This document shows positions 41,861 through 50,102 of a DNA stretch of 64,000 nucleotides, one piece after another (positions within the stretch are counted from its first letter, which is position 1; the number at the start of each line of letters is the position of its first letter). The DNA comes from Actinomadura nitritigenes (GTDB lineage Bacteria > Actinomycetota > Actinomycetes > Streptosporangiales > Streptosporangiaceae). The stretch spans positions 1 to 64,000 of the forward strand of contig NZ_JAGEOK010000038.1 of the NCBI RefSeq assembly GCF_017573545.1, given 5' to 3'. The notes under the pieces were generated by a model that was not told the origin of the DNA, did not search any database, and saw only the letters and a program-made list of their open reading frames with translations. The translations under genes and the position numbers were made by a program.

Positions 41861-42262
41861 ATGAACCGCGAAGAGCGCCACCGGCACGGAATGAAGGTCC
41901 TGGAGCAGGTCGACGGGGAGGCCGGGCAGCGGATCGTCGACTCGCTCGCCGACGTCTCGCCCGAGCTGGGCCACCAGGTCGTCGCCTGGGCGTTCGGCGA
42001 CATGTACGCCCGGCCCGAACTGCCCGCACGCGACCGCCAGCTCGTCACGCTCGGCGTGCTGGCGGCGCTGGGCGGCTGCGAGATCGAGCTCGAGGTGCAC
42101 ATCAACGCCGCGCTGAACGTGGGCCTGACCGCCACGGAGATCGCCGAGGCGCTGCTGCACACGTCCGTCTACGCGGGGATGCCCCGATCGATCAACGCGA
42201 CGCTCGTGGCCAAGAAGGTGTTCGGCGAGCGCGGCCTGCTGCCGGTCAGCAACCTGTCGTGA
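41861..42262 (+). CDS. Carboxymuconolactone decarboxylase (CMD/AhpD-like) family protein
   Basis: A 133-residue CMD protein: PELPARDRQLVTLGVLAALGGCEIELEVHINAALNVGLTATEIAEALLHTSVYAGMPRSINATLVAKKVF. The single Cys is not in a CxxC pair, so AhpD-type peroxidase activity is unlikely; a PcaC-like decarboxylase or related oxidoreductase role is possible. GGAGGA precedes ATG 41861. It is divergent from the LysR gene. Confidence 0.85.
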   Translation: MNREERHRHGMKVLEQVDGEAGQRIVDSLADVSPELGHQVVAWAFGDMYARPELPARDRQLVTLGVLAALGGCEIELEVHINAALNVGLTATEIAEALLHTSVYAGMPRSINATLVAKKVFGERGLLPVSNLS

Positions 42263-42271
42263 ACGCGGGCG

Positions 42272-42302
42272 GGCCCTTCCGGGAGCGTCTCCCGGAAGGG
42301 CC
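42272..42302. terminator. 14-bp hairpin between convergent genes
   Basis: GGCCCTTCCGGGAG (42272-42285) pairs perfectly with 42289-42302, loop CGT. Confidence 0.75.
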
Positions 42303-42307
42303 GGAGG

Positions 42308-43303
42308 TCAGGTGAGCGCCGGTTCCGGGGTGCGGGGGGCGGTGGCCGCCCGCCCGGCGCGGCCGCGCCGGGCGCCGAGTGCGAGGAGGGCGGCCCCGAG
42401 CACCGTCCAGCCGGCGAGCACCGCGATCGGGCGGGCGGCGCCGGCGCCGTCGAAGAAGGCGGCCGAGCGCAGCAGGGTCGCGCTCGCGCCGGGCGGGAGG
42501 TACTGGCCGACCTCGCCCCACGGCCGTGGCAGCAGCTCGGGGGCCGAGGTCGCGGCGGACAGCGGGTTGCCGACCAGCAGGAAGACGACGGCGCCGAGGC
42601 CGAGCCCGGCCCGCGCGAGGGAGGCCAGCCCGGCGACGGTGCCGGTGACGGCGGTGATGGTGACCGCCATGACGCCGGCGATGGCGAGGTAGGGGCCGGG
42701 CAGCAGCGACATCCAGGACTGCGCGAGGGCCGCCGAGCCGAGCCCGCCGAGCAGCGCGAACAGCAGCACGCCGGCGGCCCGCCAGGACACCCGGCGGACC
42801 GTGAAGGTCAGCAGCGCGGCCGCGGCGATCGACGACATGATCAGCGGGAGCGCCATGCCGCCGAACCCGGTGCCGCGCGGGTCGTCGGGATCGGCGGCGA
42901 CGACGTCCCGGACGGCGGGCACCGCGCCCGCCGCCGCGTCGCGCTTCGGGGCGAACTGCTGGGCCAGGGCGTCGAGCTGCTGCGCGATCGCCGGGGAGGC
43001 GGCGGAGGCGGTGAGCACCTGCGGCCCGGACGGCGAGGCGATGATCGCGCCGTAGGCGTCGCGGTCGGTGAGGGCCTTGCGCGCGGACGCCTCGTCCGGG
43101 CGGGTCGAGATGGCGAAGGCGCCGGGCCGGGCGTCCGCCAGCCGTTCGGCGACCGGCCCGGCCGCGGGGCCGGCCACGACGATGGGGACGCGGCGCGGCG
43201 CGAGGTGGGCGGACGGCCACGCGAACGCCGTGATCATGACGATCTGCAGCAGTGCGGCGCCGACGGCGGCGCCCAGGGCCCGCACCGCGGGGGAGGACTT
43301 CAT
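42308..43303 (-). CDS. Membrane protein, ABC-2/YhgE-Pip-like permease
   Basis: A 331-residue protein. An N-terminal helix (about 8-30) is followed by an extracellular domain to about 150, then five hydrophobic segments (about 155-310). This one-plus-five pattern with a large first loop, including RPDEASARKALTDRDAYGAIIASPSG, matches ABC-2 permease or YhgE/Pip (DUF3533) proteins. No ATPase gene is adjacent. GGAG precedes ATG 43303. A TetR gene is divergent; the gap holds a 16-bp palindrome, so inducible export is likely. Confidence 0.75.
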   Translation of the reverse strand: MKSSPAVRALGAAVGAALLQIVMITAFAWPSAHLAPRRVPIVVAGPAAGPVAERLADARPGAFAISTRPDEASARKALTDRDAYGAIIASPSGPQVLTASAASPAIAQQLDALAQQFAPKRDAAAGAVPAVRDVVAADPDDPRGTGFGGMALPLIMSSIAAAALLTFTVRRVSWRAAGVLLFALLGGLGSAALAQSWMSLLPGPYLAIAGVMAVTITAVTGTVAGLASLARAGLGLGAVVFLLVGNPLSAATSAPELLPRPWGEVGQYLPPGASATLLRSAAFFDGAGAARPIAVLAGWTVLGAALLALGARRGRAGRAATAPRTPEPALT

Positions 43304-43317
43304 GCCCGCTCCTCAAG

Positions 43318-43397
43318 AAAAGCGAATGTCCGTTCTTTTTAACTCTCGAAAGCGTCGCACCGCTCCGGCCGGCTTGTCAAGAAACGAACGTTCGTTT
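43318..43397. promoter_or_regulatory. TetR operators in the permease/TetR gap
   Basis: AAACGAACGTTCGTTT (43382-43397) is a perfect 16-bp palindrome just before the TetR gene. An imperfect relative (AAAGCGAATG...CGTTCTTT, 43318-43338) lies by the permease start. Confidence 0.7.
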
Positions 43398-43409
43398 TAG
43401 ATTGGGGAG

Positions 43410-44021
43410 ATGCCGCGAGTCAGCGAGGAGCACCTCGAACGCCGCCGCCGCCAGATCCTGGACGCCGCGCGCCGGTGCTTCGTGCGCAAGGGCGTCCACG
43501 AGACGTCCATGCAGGACATCTTCGCCGAGTCCGGGCTGTCGGCCGGGGCCGTCTACCGGTACTTCAAGAGCAAGAACGAGATCGTCGCCGCCAACCTGAT
43601 GGCCGTGGTCGGCGACCTGCAGGCGTTCCTGGTCGACCTCACCACCGGCGACGGGCCGCTCCCGCTGGACGAGATCCTCGAAGCGCTCGCCGACAAGCTC
43701 ACCGGCCTGTCCGGCGAGGACGGGCCCGTGCGGCTCGCCCCGCAGGCCTGGGCCCTCGCCATGTACGACCCGGGCCTCGCCGACCACCTCACCCGGTCGT
43801 TCGCCGGGCTGCGCGAGATCTGGGGCGCCTACCTGCGGCGGCTCGTCGACGAGGGGCGGCTGCCGGCCGGGACCGACGTCGAGGCCGCGAGCAAGACCCT
43901 CTTCGCGATCATGCCCGGCTACCTGCTGCAGCGGCTCCTGATCGACGACGTGACGCCGCAGGATCTGAAGCGCGGCATCAGGGCGCTCGCCAACGCCGCC
44001 CTGGTCGCGCAGCCCGTCTGA
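43410..44021 (+). CDS. TetR-family regulator
   Basis: A 203-residue TetR protein: RRRRQILDAARRCFVRKGVHETSMQDIFAESGLSAGAVYRYFKSKNEIVAANL. GGGGAG precedes ATG 43410. It is divergent from the permease and next to a perfect GAACGTTC-centred palindrome, so it probably represses the permease and itself. Confidence 0.88.
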   Translation: MPRVSEEHLERRRRQILDAARRCFVRKGVHETSMQDIFAESGLSAGAVYRYFKSKNEIVAANLMAVVGDLQAFLVDLTTGDGPLPLDEILEALADKLTGLSGEDGPVRLAPQAWALAMYDPGLADHLTRSFAGLREIWGAYLRRLVDEGRLPAGTDVEAASKTLFAIMPGYLLQRLLIDDVTPQDLKRGIRALANAALVAQPV

Positions 44022-44032
44022 CCCCGCCGCGG

Positions 44033-44051
44033 CCCGGCCTGGGCGGCCGGG
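44033..44051. terminator. Short hairpin between TetR and phoU
   Basis: CCCGGCC (44033-44039) and GGCCGGG (44045-44051) form a 7-bp stem between convergent genes. Confidence 0.4.
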
Positions 44052-44714
44052 TCAGGAGAGCTCGGTGATCTCCGCGGGGCGCTGCCCGGTGACCAGGTAG
44101 ACGACGTTCTCCGCGACGTGGACGGCGTGGTCGGCGAAGCGCTCGAAGTAGCGGCCGGCGAGCGTGATGTCGACGGCCGGCTCGACGCCGTGCTTCCACT
44201 TCGGGGACAGCAGGATGTCGAACAGGCGGCGGTGCAGGCGGTCCATCTGGTCGTCGTCGGCGTCGAGCTCGAGGCCCATCTCGACGTCCTGGGACGCGAT
44301 CACACTGCCCGTCTTGGCGATCATCCGCTCGGCGATCTGGCCCATCTCCAGCACGGTGGCCTGCAGCTCCGGCGGGACGGCCGACTCGGGGTGGCGGCGG
44401 CGCGCGGTCTTGGCGATGTGCACCGCGAGGTCGCCCATCCGCTCCAGGTCGCCGCTCATCCGCAGCGCGGTGATCAGCGTCCGCAGGTCGCCGGCCACCG
44501 GCTGCTGCCGGGCCATCAGGTCGAAGACCGTCTCCTCGATCTCCGCGTCGATCTTGTTGACGTGCTCGTCCCCGCTGATGACCTCCTCCGACAGCCGCAG
44601 GTCCGCGTCCAGCAGCGCGGTGACCGCGCGCGCCATCGCGGAGCGGACGAGCCGGGTCATCTCCACCAGCTTGTCGGAGAGGGAGTCGAGCTCCTCGTGA
44701 TACGCGTCACGCAA
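44052..44714 (-). CDS. phoU: Phosphate signalling protein PhoU
   Basis: A 220-residue two-repeat helical bundle that holds the phosphate sensor kinase inactive when phosphate is ample. RDAYHEELDSLSDKLVEMTRLVRSAM starts repeat 1; GDLERMGDLAVHIAKTARRR and YFERFADHAVHVAENVVYLVTG carry the E-R-x-x-D-x-A metal-binding motifs. The start is TTG 44714 with GAGGAA upstream; the frame continues far upstream but is shadow text. It is divergent from senX3 across a PHO box. Confidence 0.93.
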   Translation of the reverse strand: MRDAYHEELDSLSDKLVEMTRLVRSAMARAVTALLDADLRLSEEVISGDEHVNKIDAEIEETVFDLMARQQPVAGDLRTLITALRMSGDLERMGDLAVHIAKTARRRHPESAVPPELQATVLEMGQIAERMIAKTGSVIASQDVEMGLELDADDDQMDRLHRRLFDILLSPKWKHGVEPAVDITLAGRYFERFADHAVHVAENVVYLVTGQRPAEITELS

Positions 44715-44792
44715 TTGGGATTCCTCGGGGCAAAGGGGGCGAAAGAGGGTCATTCCGGGCGGACTCGCCCACGCAACAGCCTGCCCGACCAG

Positions 44793-44832
44793 CATGAACC
44801 CTCGCGTATAGGAAGGTGAACTTTCGGGGAAC
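44793..44832. promoter_or_regulatory. PHO box between phoU and senX3
   Basis: Read on the minus strand, GTTCCCC (44826-44832), GTTCACC (44815-44821) and GTTCATG (44793-44799) lie in exact 11-nt phase, with the third unit position skipped. This is the direct-repeat layout of actinobacterial PhoP/RegX3 sites, and the reading direction points toward phoU. It would make the phosphate regulon control its own regulators. Confidence 0.7.
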
Positions 44833-44881
44833 GAGACGCCGTTCGGGCGGCCCGCCGGGCGGCGACCCTCGAAACGCCGCT

Positions 44882-44887
44882 TACGAT
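44882..44887 (+). promoter_or_regulatory. -10 box of senX3, leaderless
   Basis: TACGAT ends 7 nt before GTG 44895. Confidence 0.45.
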
Positions 44888-44894
44888 CCGTGGT

Positions 44895-46097
44895 GTGGAG
44901 GTCGAAATCGTCGCGAGCCTGACGGGGCTTGCCGGGCTCGCGATCGGGCTCGCGACTGGATTGGCGGTGCGCGTGAGCGAGCGAGCCCAGCGGACGGCGT
45001 CTCTGGCGACGCCGGCCGGAGGCGTCCCACCGGGGGTCGCCTCGGTGCTCAGCGTCCTGCGGTCCTCGGCCGTCGTGCTGGACGCCGAAGACCGGGTACT
45101 GCGGGCCAGCTCGGCCGCCCGCGCGTTCGGCATGGTCAGCGGGGAGCGCCTCGTCGTCGACGAGCTGCTCGCCATGGCCCGGCTCGTCCGCCGCGACGGC
45201 GAGATCCGCGAGACGGAGATCCAGGTCGGCGAGACCCGCCGCCGGGGCAACGCGGAAGGCCGCTGGTTCGCGGTCCGCGTCGCGCCGCTCGGCTCCCACG
45301 GCCTCGTCCTCGTGCTCGCCGAGGACCTCACCGAGATGCGCCGCACGGAGGCCATCCGCCGCGATTTCGTCGCCAACGTCAGCCACGAGCTGAAGACTCC
45401 CGTCGGCGCCCTCTCGCTGCTCGCCGAGACCGTCGAGGGCGCCGCCGACGACCCCGAGGCCGTCCGCCGCTTCGCCGGGCGCATGCAGTACGAGTCCGTC
45501 CGGCTGACCAACCTCGTCCAGGACCTGATGACCCTGTCCCGCATCCAGGGCGACGAGCCGCTGCCCGAACTGCGGCCCGTCCGGCTCGACGAGATCACCG
45601 CCGAGGCCATCGACCGCTGCCAGATCAAGGCGTCCAGCAAGGACATCGAACTGGCCGCCGGCGGGCAGGAGGGCCTGCGGGTCCGCGGCGACGAGGAGCT
45701 GCTGATCACCGCGCTGCGCAACCTGATCGACAACGCCGTCGCCTACAGCCCCGAGCACACCCGGGTCGTCGTGTCCGCCCGCCGGTGCGAGGACCGGTAC
45801 GTCGAGATCAACGTCACCGACCAGGGCATCGGCATCCCGGAGACGGAGATCGAGCGGATCTTCGAGCGGTTCTACCGGGTCGACCCCGCCCGCTCGCGCC
45901 AGACCGGCGGCACCGGCCTCGGCCTGGCCATCGTCAAGCACGTCACCACCAAGCACGGCGGCGAGGTGACGGTATGGAGCAAGGAGGGGTCCGGATCGAC
46001 GTTCACGCTCCGGCTCCCGCTCCTCGATCCGCCCGTCCCCGCAGTCAGGCCCGTCGAGAGGGCAGCAATGGAAAACGCCCGGGAGGCAACACCGTGA
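44895..46097 (+). CDS. senX3: Sensor histidine kinase of phosphate control
   Basis: A 400-residue kinase with one N-terminal membrane helix (about 5-26), a PAS-like segment (about 55-150), phospho-acceptor His164 in NVSHELKTPVGAL, and an ATP-binding domain with NLIDNAVAYSPEH (N box), DQGIGIPE (G1) and GTGLGLAIVKH (G2). It autophosphorylates and passes phosphate to the response regulator when phosphate is scarce. It overlaps regX3 (GTGA). Next to phoU it corresponds to SenX3 of mycobacteria or PhoR of Streptomyces. Confidence 0.93.
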   Translation: MEVEIVASLTGLAGLAIGLATGLAVRVSERAQRTASLATPAGGVPPGVASVLSVLRSSAVVLDAEDRVLRASSAARAFGMVSGERLVVDELLAMARLVRRDGEIRETEIQVGETRRRGNAEGRWFAVRVAPLGSHGLVLVLAEDLTEMRRTEAIRRDFVANVSHELKTPVGALSLLAETVEGAADDPEAVRRFAGRMQYESVRLTNLVQDLMTLSRIQGDEPLPELRPVRLDEITAEAIDRCQIKASSKDIELAAGGQEGLRVRGDEELLITALRNLIDNAVAYSPEHTRVVVSARRCEDRYVEINVTDQGIGIPETEIERIFERFYRVDPARSRQTGGTGLGLAIVKHVTTKHGGEVTVWSKEGSGSTFTLRLPLLDPPVPAVRPVERAAMENAREATP

Positions 46098-46774
46098 CCC
46101 GCGTGCTCGTCGTTGAAGACGAGGAGTCGTTCAGCGACGCACTGTCGTACAACCTGCGCAAGGAGGGCTTCGAGGTCGCCGTCGCGGCCACCGGGCCCGA
46201 CGCGCTGGACATCTTCGAGCGCAACGGTGCCGACCTCGTGCTGCTCGACCTGATGCTGCCCGGCCTCCCGGGCACCGAGGTCTGCCGGGAGCTGCGCACC
46301 AGGTCCAGCGTGCCGGTGATCATGCTCACCGCCAAGGACAGCGAGGTCGACAAGGTCGTCGGCCTCGAACTCGGCGCCGACGACTACGTCACCAAGCCGT
46401 TCTCCACCCGCGAGCTCATCGCCCGCATGCGCGCGGTGCTGCGGCGCCAGGGCGAGGTCGAGGAGCTGGCCCCCGCCACCCTGGAGGCCGGCCCGGTCCG
46501 GATGGACGTGGAACGGCACGTGGTCAGCGTCGGCGGCGCCCCCGTCCAGCTCCCCCTGAAGGAGTTCGAGCTGCTGGAGGTGCTGCTCCGCAACGCGGGC
46601 CGCGTGCTGACCCGCATGCAGCTGATCGACCGCGTCTGGGGCGCCGACTACGTCGGCGACACCAAGACCCTGGACGTCCACATCAAGCGCCTGCGCGCCA
46701 AGATCGAGGCGACCCCGTCCTCCCCGCGCTACATCGTCACCGTCCGCGGCCTGGGCTACAAGTTCGAGCCCTGA
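46094..46774 (+). CDS. regX3: Response regulator, OmpR/PhoB type
   Basis: A 226-residue regulator. The receiver domain has VEDEE, phospho-acceptor Asp52 (LLDLMLPG) and Lys in TKPFS; the C-terminal winged helix has LTRMQLIDRVWGADYVGDTKTLDVHIKRLRAKIE. It activates phosphate-starvation genes by binding PHO boxes. GTG 46094 overlaps the senX3 stop. A perfect 17-bp hairpin ends the operon. Confidence 0.94.
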   Translation: MTRVLVVEDEESFSDALSYNLRKEGFEVAVAATGPDALDIFERNGADLVLLDLMLPGLPGTEVCRELRTRSSVPVIMLTAKDSEVDKVVGLELGADDYVTKPFSTRELIARMRAVLRRQGEVEELAPATLEAGPVRMDVERHVVSVGGAPVQLPLKEFELLEVLLRNAGRVLTRMQLIDRVWGADYVGDTKTLDVHIKRLRAKIEATPSSPRYIVTVRGLGYKFEP

Positions 46775-46783
46775 TGAGGATGT

Positions 46784-46821
46784 GGAACGGCCCGTACGGC
46801 GAGTGCCGTACGGGCCGTTCC
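46784..46821. terminator. Perfect 17-bp terminator hairpin after regX3
   Basis: Arms 46784-46800 and 46805-46821 are fully complementary with loop GAGT. It serves both regX3 and the convergent lipoprotein gene. Confidence 0.8.
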
Positions 46822-46840
46822 GTCGTTCGGGGCCGGGGCC

Positions 46841-47722
46841 TTACGGGGTGGCCGAGCCGGTGGGGGTCGGCGTCGCGCCGCCCGTGCCGGAACCGCCGGA
46901 CACGGTCGGGGACGGCGACGCGCCGCCGGTCGGCGTCGCCTCGGTCCCCGGCGCGGCCGGGTACGTCTCGTACTCGCCCTGCTGCGGGATCACCGGCACC
47001 TGGACCTGCACGGAACCGGCCTGCTCGAACTGCAGCGTCACCATGATCTGCTCGCCGCCGACCAGCTGCTGCGCCGCGCCGGTCAGCACGACCAGCGGGC
47101 CCGTGGCCGTGGCCGGCGACGGCAGGGTGGCGGCCCGCGGCGGCGCCGACGGCGTGTTGCTGGACTCCTGCGACGGGTTCGCGCTCGGCACCTCGCCCGC
47201 GCCCGTGGGGGTCGGCGAGACGGGGGTGCCGGTCGCGCCCGGGGTCTCGGTGGCGCCCGGCGACTTCTTGCCCTTCTTCGGCGACGGGCTCGCGCTCGCG
47301 GGCGCGCTCGGAGCGATCGTCTGCCCGATCAGCTTTACCGCGCCGCCCACACCCGACGCTGCCGCGGCCGGGATCACGATGCCGCCGCCCTGCAGCTTCA
47401 CCTGCGAGAAGGCCGGCGAGCTCACCGAGATCAGCTTGTCCGGACGGCCCTTCACCTGGTTGACGATCGTCGCGTACAGCGGCGCGGCGCCGCCCGCCGG
47501 CAGCGTCTGGCCCGGCTTCGGCCCCAGCACGAACAGGTTGCGCACGTCGATCTGCGCCGCCGCCGGCTTGTTCGACGGGACGGACGCGTTGACGCCCTCC
47601 GTCAGCTGGGTGGGAGCGGAGGTCTGAGGTTCCTCGCCGGCGCCGCAGCCGGAGATCACCGGTGCGATCGCGACGGCGCCCGCGACGGCGAGCGCGACCA
47701 CTCGACGGCTGTTTCGGATCAC
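46841..47722 (-). CDS. Lipoprotein with PCuAC-like (copper chaperone-like) domain
   Basis: A 293-residue secreted lipoprotein: basic start IRNSRRVV, a hydrophobic stretch and lipobox ISGC (Cys26). The body resembles the PCu(A)C/DUF461 fold in two halves: APLYATIVNQVKGRPDKLISVSSPAFSQVKLQ, then PLVVLTGAAQQLVGGEQIMVTLQFEQAGSVQVQVPV. Between them is a Pro/Ser/Thr-rich insert (about 145-215), and a similar tail ends the protein. The His/Met copper ligands expected in the second half are not seen, so copper binding is doubtful. GTG 47722 has GAGGAG upstream. Confidence 0.7.
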   Translation of the reverse strand: MIRNSRRVVALAVAGAVAIAPVISGCGAGEEPQTSAPTQLTEGVNASVPSNKPAAAQIDVRNLFVLGPKPGQTLPAGGAAPLYATIVNQVKGRPDKLISVSSPAFSQVKLQGGGIVIPAAAASGVGGAVKLIGQTIAPSAPASASPSPKKGKKSPGATETPGATGTPVSPTPTGAGEVPSANPSQESSNTPSAPPRAATLPSPATATGPLVVLTGAAQQLVGGEQIMVTLQFEQAGSVQVQVPVIPQQGEYETYPAAPGTEATPTGGASPSPTVSGGSGTGGATPTPTGSATP

Positions 47723-47847
47723 GGCGTCGGTCTCCTCGCGAAAAAAGGGGTGTTGAAAGGGTCCAGGTGGCGTGAGATACGCCAGGGGAAGCGTAGCGAG
47801 GTCCCTGCCCGAACCCGGATCCGGGGTGGCGACACGGCCGGAAAATG

Positions 47848-48606
47848 TCAGCCGTATCTCAGCGATTTGACCTTCTGGGAGAGGTCCGGACCGGGGGTCG
47901 CGCCCGCGACGACGTTCTTGACGACGCCGTCCGGCTGGACGAACACGGCGGTGAGCGCGGAGCCCGCCGCCGGCGCCGGGGCGTAGGTGCCCGCCAGCAG
48001 GGCCTTCGAGTCCTCCAGGATCTCCGCCGTGCCGTCGTGGGCCGTGCCCGCGCACGCCTTGATGTCCTTGAGCGAGACCGGCTCCCGCCCGGCCGCCGCC
48101 CGCGGATCGGCCACCAGGAGGAACCGGACCCCGTACTCGTGCGCGCTGCCCGCCAGCGCGGCCACGACGCCCGGGCACTCCGCGCCCGGCGGCACGATGC
48201 CGAACACCGCGGGCCGCAGGTCGCGCAGGTCCCTGGCGTCCTTGTCGCGGTTCACCACGTTCACGGCCCCGGCCGGCAGCAGCCCGCCGATCTCGCCCGG
48301 CGCCGCGGTGGGGCTCGGGGCCAGCGCGACGCCCTTCGGACGCGGCGCCGGGCGCGGCCCGAACGCCGTCATCAGCGCCCCGCTGATCAGCGCGACCAGC
48401 AGCGCCCCGGCGATGATCGGGATGGCGACGCCGAACCGGGTGACCGGGCGGGCGACCCGCCGCAGCCGCCTGCGGCGCCGGCGGCGGCGCTCCTCGCGGC
48501 GGTAGGCGAGCACGTCGCGGTCCAGCTCACGGGCGTCGTCCGGCACGACGACGTCGACGTGCGGGAGCCCGTAGTCATCGGGGTCGGGGTCGCCGTCCGG
48601 CCTCAC
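47848..48606 (-). CDS. Single-pass membrane protein, unknown
   Basis: A 252-residue protein. The cytoplasmic N-terminus contains an acidic start, then a run of arginines (REERRRRRRRRLRR at about 40-53) and one membrane helix (about 62-84, FGVAIPIIAGALLVALISGALM). The outer part has a Pro/Ala linker, two cysteines (ECPG and KACAG) that could form a disulfide, and ends KSLRYG. GTG 48606 is taken because GGGAGG lies upstream; the frame stays open to 48816. No family was recognised. Confidence 0.6.
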   Translation of the reverse strand: MRPDGDPDPDDYGLPHVDVVVPDDARELDRDVLAYRREERRRRRRRRLRRVARPVTRFGVAIPIIAGALLVALISGALMTAFGPRPAPRPKGVALAPSPTAAPGEIGGLLPAGAVNVVNRDKDARDLRDLRPAVFGIVPPGAECPGVVAALAGSAHEYGVRFLLVADPRAAAGREPVSLKDIKACAGTAHDGTAEILEDSKALLAGTYAPAPAAGSALTAVFVQPDGVVKNVVAGATPGPDLSQKVKSLRYG

Positions 48607-48967
48607 GCCGCACCTCCCTCGCCGTCGCTCGCCGGCACCGCCTCGTCGCCCGCCACTGCCCGTTTCGGTCCCTTCCGGGCGCTTCGTACCCGCCCGGGGC
48701 GGCATGTTCACCTCCAGTATGGGGCGCATCCGCCCGATCGGCAGCGGGGACGCTTGTATCGCGAGGGGGGTTGGCGGTAGGGGCGTTCCGGGGGAGACTG
48801 GTGGTGCTCCGGTCACGCTGAGTGCGGGGAACTGGTGCCTGATGCACCATTAAAGAGCTTTGTCAACACCCCAATATGCGGCTTGACCTGCGGATATGTC
48901 GGGAAGGCCGGTTCAGCCACGCTGGTTTCCGTGCTACCCTGGTCCTAGCGGAAGGGGTACTTGTCAC
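48607..48967. other. Divergent gap before carD
   Basis: These 361 bases separate the membrane-protein gene from carD. They contain the carD promoter and possibly an N-terminal extension of the divergent gene. No other gene, repeat or RNA was seen. Confidence 0.5.
48935..48940 (+). promoter_or_regulatory. Likely carD -10 box
   Basis: TACCCT lies 27 nt before ATG 48968. AAGGGG between them serves as ribosome binding site, so this gene is not leaderless. Confidence 0.4.
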
Positions 48968-49450
48968 ATGACTTTCCAGGTCGGCGACACCGTCGTCTAC
49001 CCCCACCATGGGGCTGCTCGGATCGAGGCCATCGAGACTCGCACCATCAAAGGTGAGGAAAAGACCTATCTGGTCTTGAAGGTCGACAAGGGCGACCTGA
49101 CAGTGCAGGTTCCGGTCGAGAACGTCGAGGACGTGGGCGTCCGGGACGTCGTCGGCCAGGAGGGTCTGGAGAAGGTGTTCGAGGTGCTTCGCGCACCCTA
49201 CACCGAGGAGCCCACCAACTGGTCGCGCCGGTACAAGGCGAATCTCGAGAAGCTCGCCTCCGGCGACGTGAACAAGGTCGCCGAGGTCGTTCGCGACCTC
49301 TGGCGGCGCGACAAGGAGCGCGGCCTGTCGGCGGGCGAGAAGCGCATGCTCGCCAAGGCGCGCCAGATCCTGGTCAGCGAGCTCGCGCTCGCCGAGAAGA
49401 CCAACGAGGACAAGGCCGAGGCCCTGCTCGACGAGGTCCTGGCCAGCTGA
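48968..49450 (+). CDS. carD: RNA polymerase-binding regulator CarD
   Basis: A 160-residue CarD. The N-terminal RNA-polymerase-interaction domain (FQVGDTVVYPHHGAARIEAIETR, about 1-55) binds the beta subunit, and the C-terminal helical domain (NWSRRYKANLEKL...LWRRDKERGLSAGEKRMLAKARQILVSELALA) contacts the upstream edge of the bubble, stabilising open complexes at rRNA and other promoters. Its length matches the mycobacterial protein. ispF follows by 1 nt. Confidence 0.95.
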   Translation: MTFQVGDTVVYPHHGAARIEAIETRTIKGEEKTYLVLKVDKGDLTVQVPVENVEDVGVRDVVGQEGLEKVFEVLRAPYTEEPTNWSRRYKANLEKLASGDVNKVAEVVRDLWRRDKERGLSAGEKRMLAKARQILVSELALAEKTNEDKAEALLDEVLAS

Positions 49451-49451
49451 G

Positions 49452-49943
49452 TTGAGCGCACGGATTCCACGGGTGGGCGTCGGCACCGACGTCCACCCGT
49501 TCTCGTCGGAGCCGCGCCCCCTCCGAGTCGCGGGGCTCGAATGGCCCGAGGAGGGCCACGGCCTGGCCGGGCATTCCGACGGCGACGTCGCCGCGCACGC
49601 CGCGTGCGACGCCCTGCTGTCGGCCTGCGGTCTTGGTGATCTCGGCGCCGTGTTCGGCACCTCCGACCCGCGCTGGGCCGGGGCGTCCGGGGTCGACCTG
49701 CTGCGCGAGGTCGCCCGCCTCGCCGCCGACGCCGGCTTCACCATCGGGAACGTCGCCGTCCAGGTCATCGGCAACCGGCCCAAGATCGGCAAGCGCCGCG
49801 CCGAAGCGGAGAAGGTCCTCGGCGAGGCGCTGGGCGGCGCCCCGGTGAGCGTCTCCGCCACCACCACGGACGGTCTCGGCATGACCGGCCGCGGTGAGGG
49901 GCTGGCCGCCATGGCCACCGCCCTGGTCGTCCCCGACTCCTGA
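49452..49943 (+). CDS. ispF: 2-C-methyl-D-erythritol 2,4-cyclodiphosphate synthase
   Basis: A 163-residue MEP-pathway enzyme that cyclises CDP-ME 2-phosphate. Metal ligands lie in GTDVHPF and GHSDGDVAAHA; DLGAVFG and ATTTDGLGMTGRGEGLAA complete the active site. TTG 49452 directly follows the carD stop; a GTG at 49473 would also keep the first catalytic motif. In many actinobacteria ispD sits between carD and ispF; it is absent here. Confidence 0.92.
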   Translation: MSARIPRVGVGTDVHPFSSEPRPLRVAGLEWPEEGHGLAGHSDGDVAAHAACDALLSACGLGDLGAVFGTSDPRWAGASGVDLLREVARLAADAGFTIGNVAVQVIGNRPKIGKRRAEAEKVLGEALGGAPVSVSATTTDGLGMTGRGEGLAAMATALVVPDS

Positions 49944-50102
49944 TCTCCCTGCCCCGTCGCGGCGGCGCATAGCGGGCTTCTCGGGGCTTAACGGTGCGCC
50001 GTCCTGGATCATCGCGGCGAAGATGCGGGTGAGCGGCTTCCTGGCTGGCTAGGGTCGCCTTGAAGGCCCACCCCGCAAGGCGTTCACCCCGGAACGAGAG
50101 TC

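Noticed and set aside
48607..48816. Longer start for the membrane protein at 48816
   Set aside because: The added 70 residues are Pro/Arg/Gly-rich and no ribosome binding site was found, whereas GTG 48606 has GGGAGG directly upstream.
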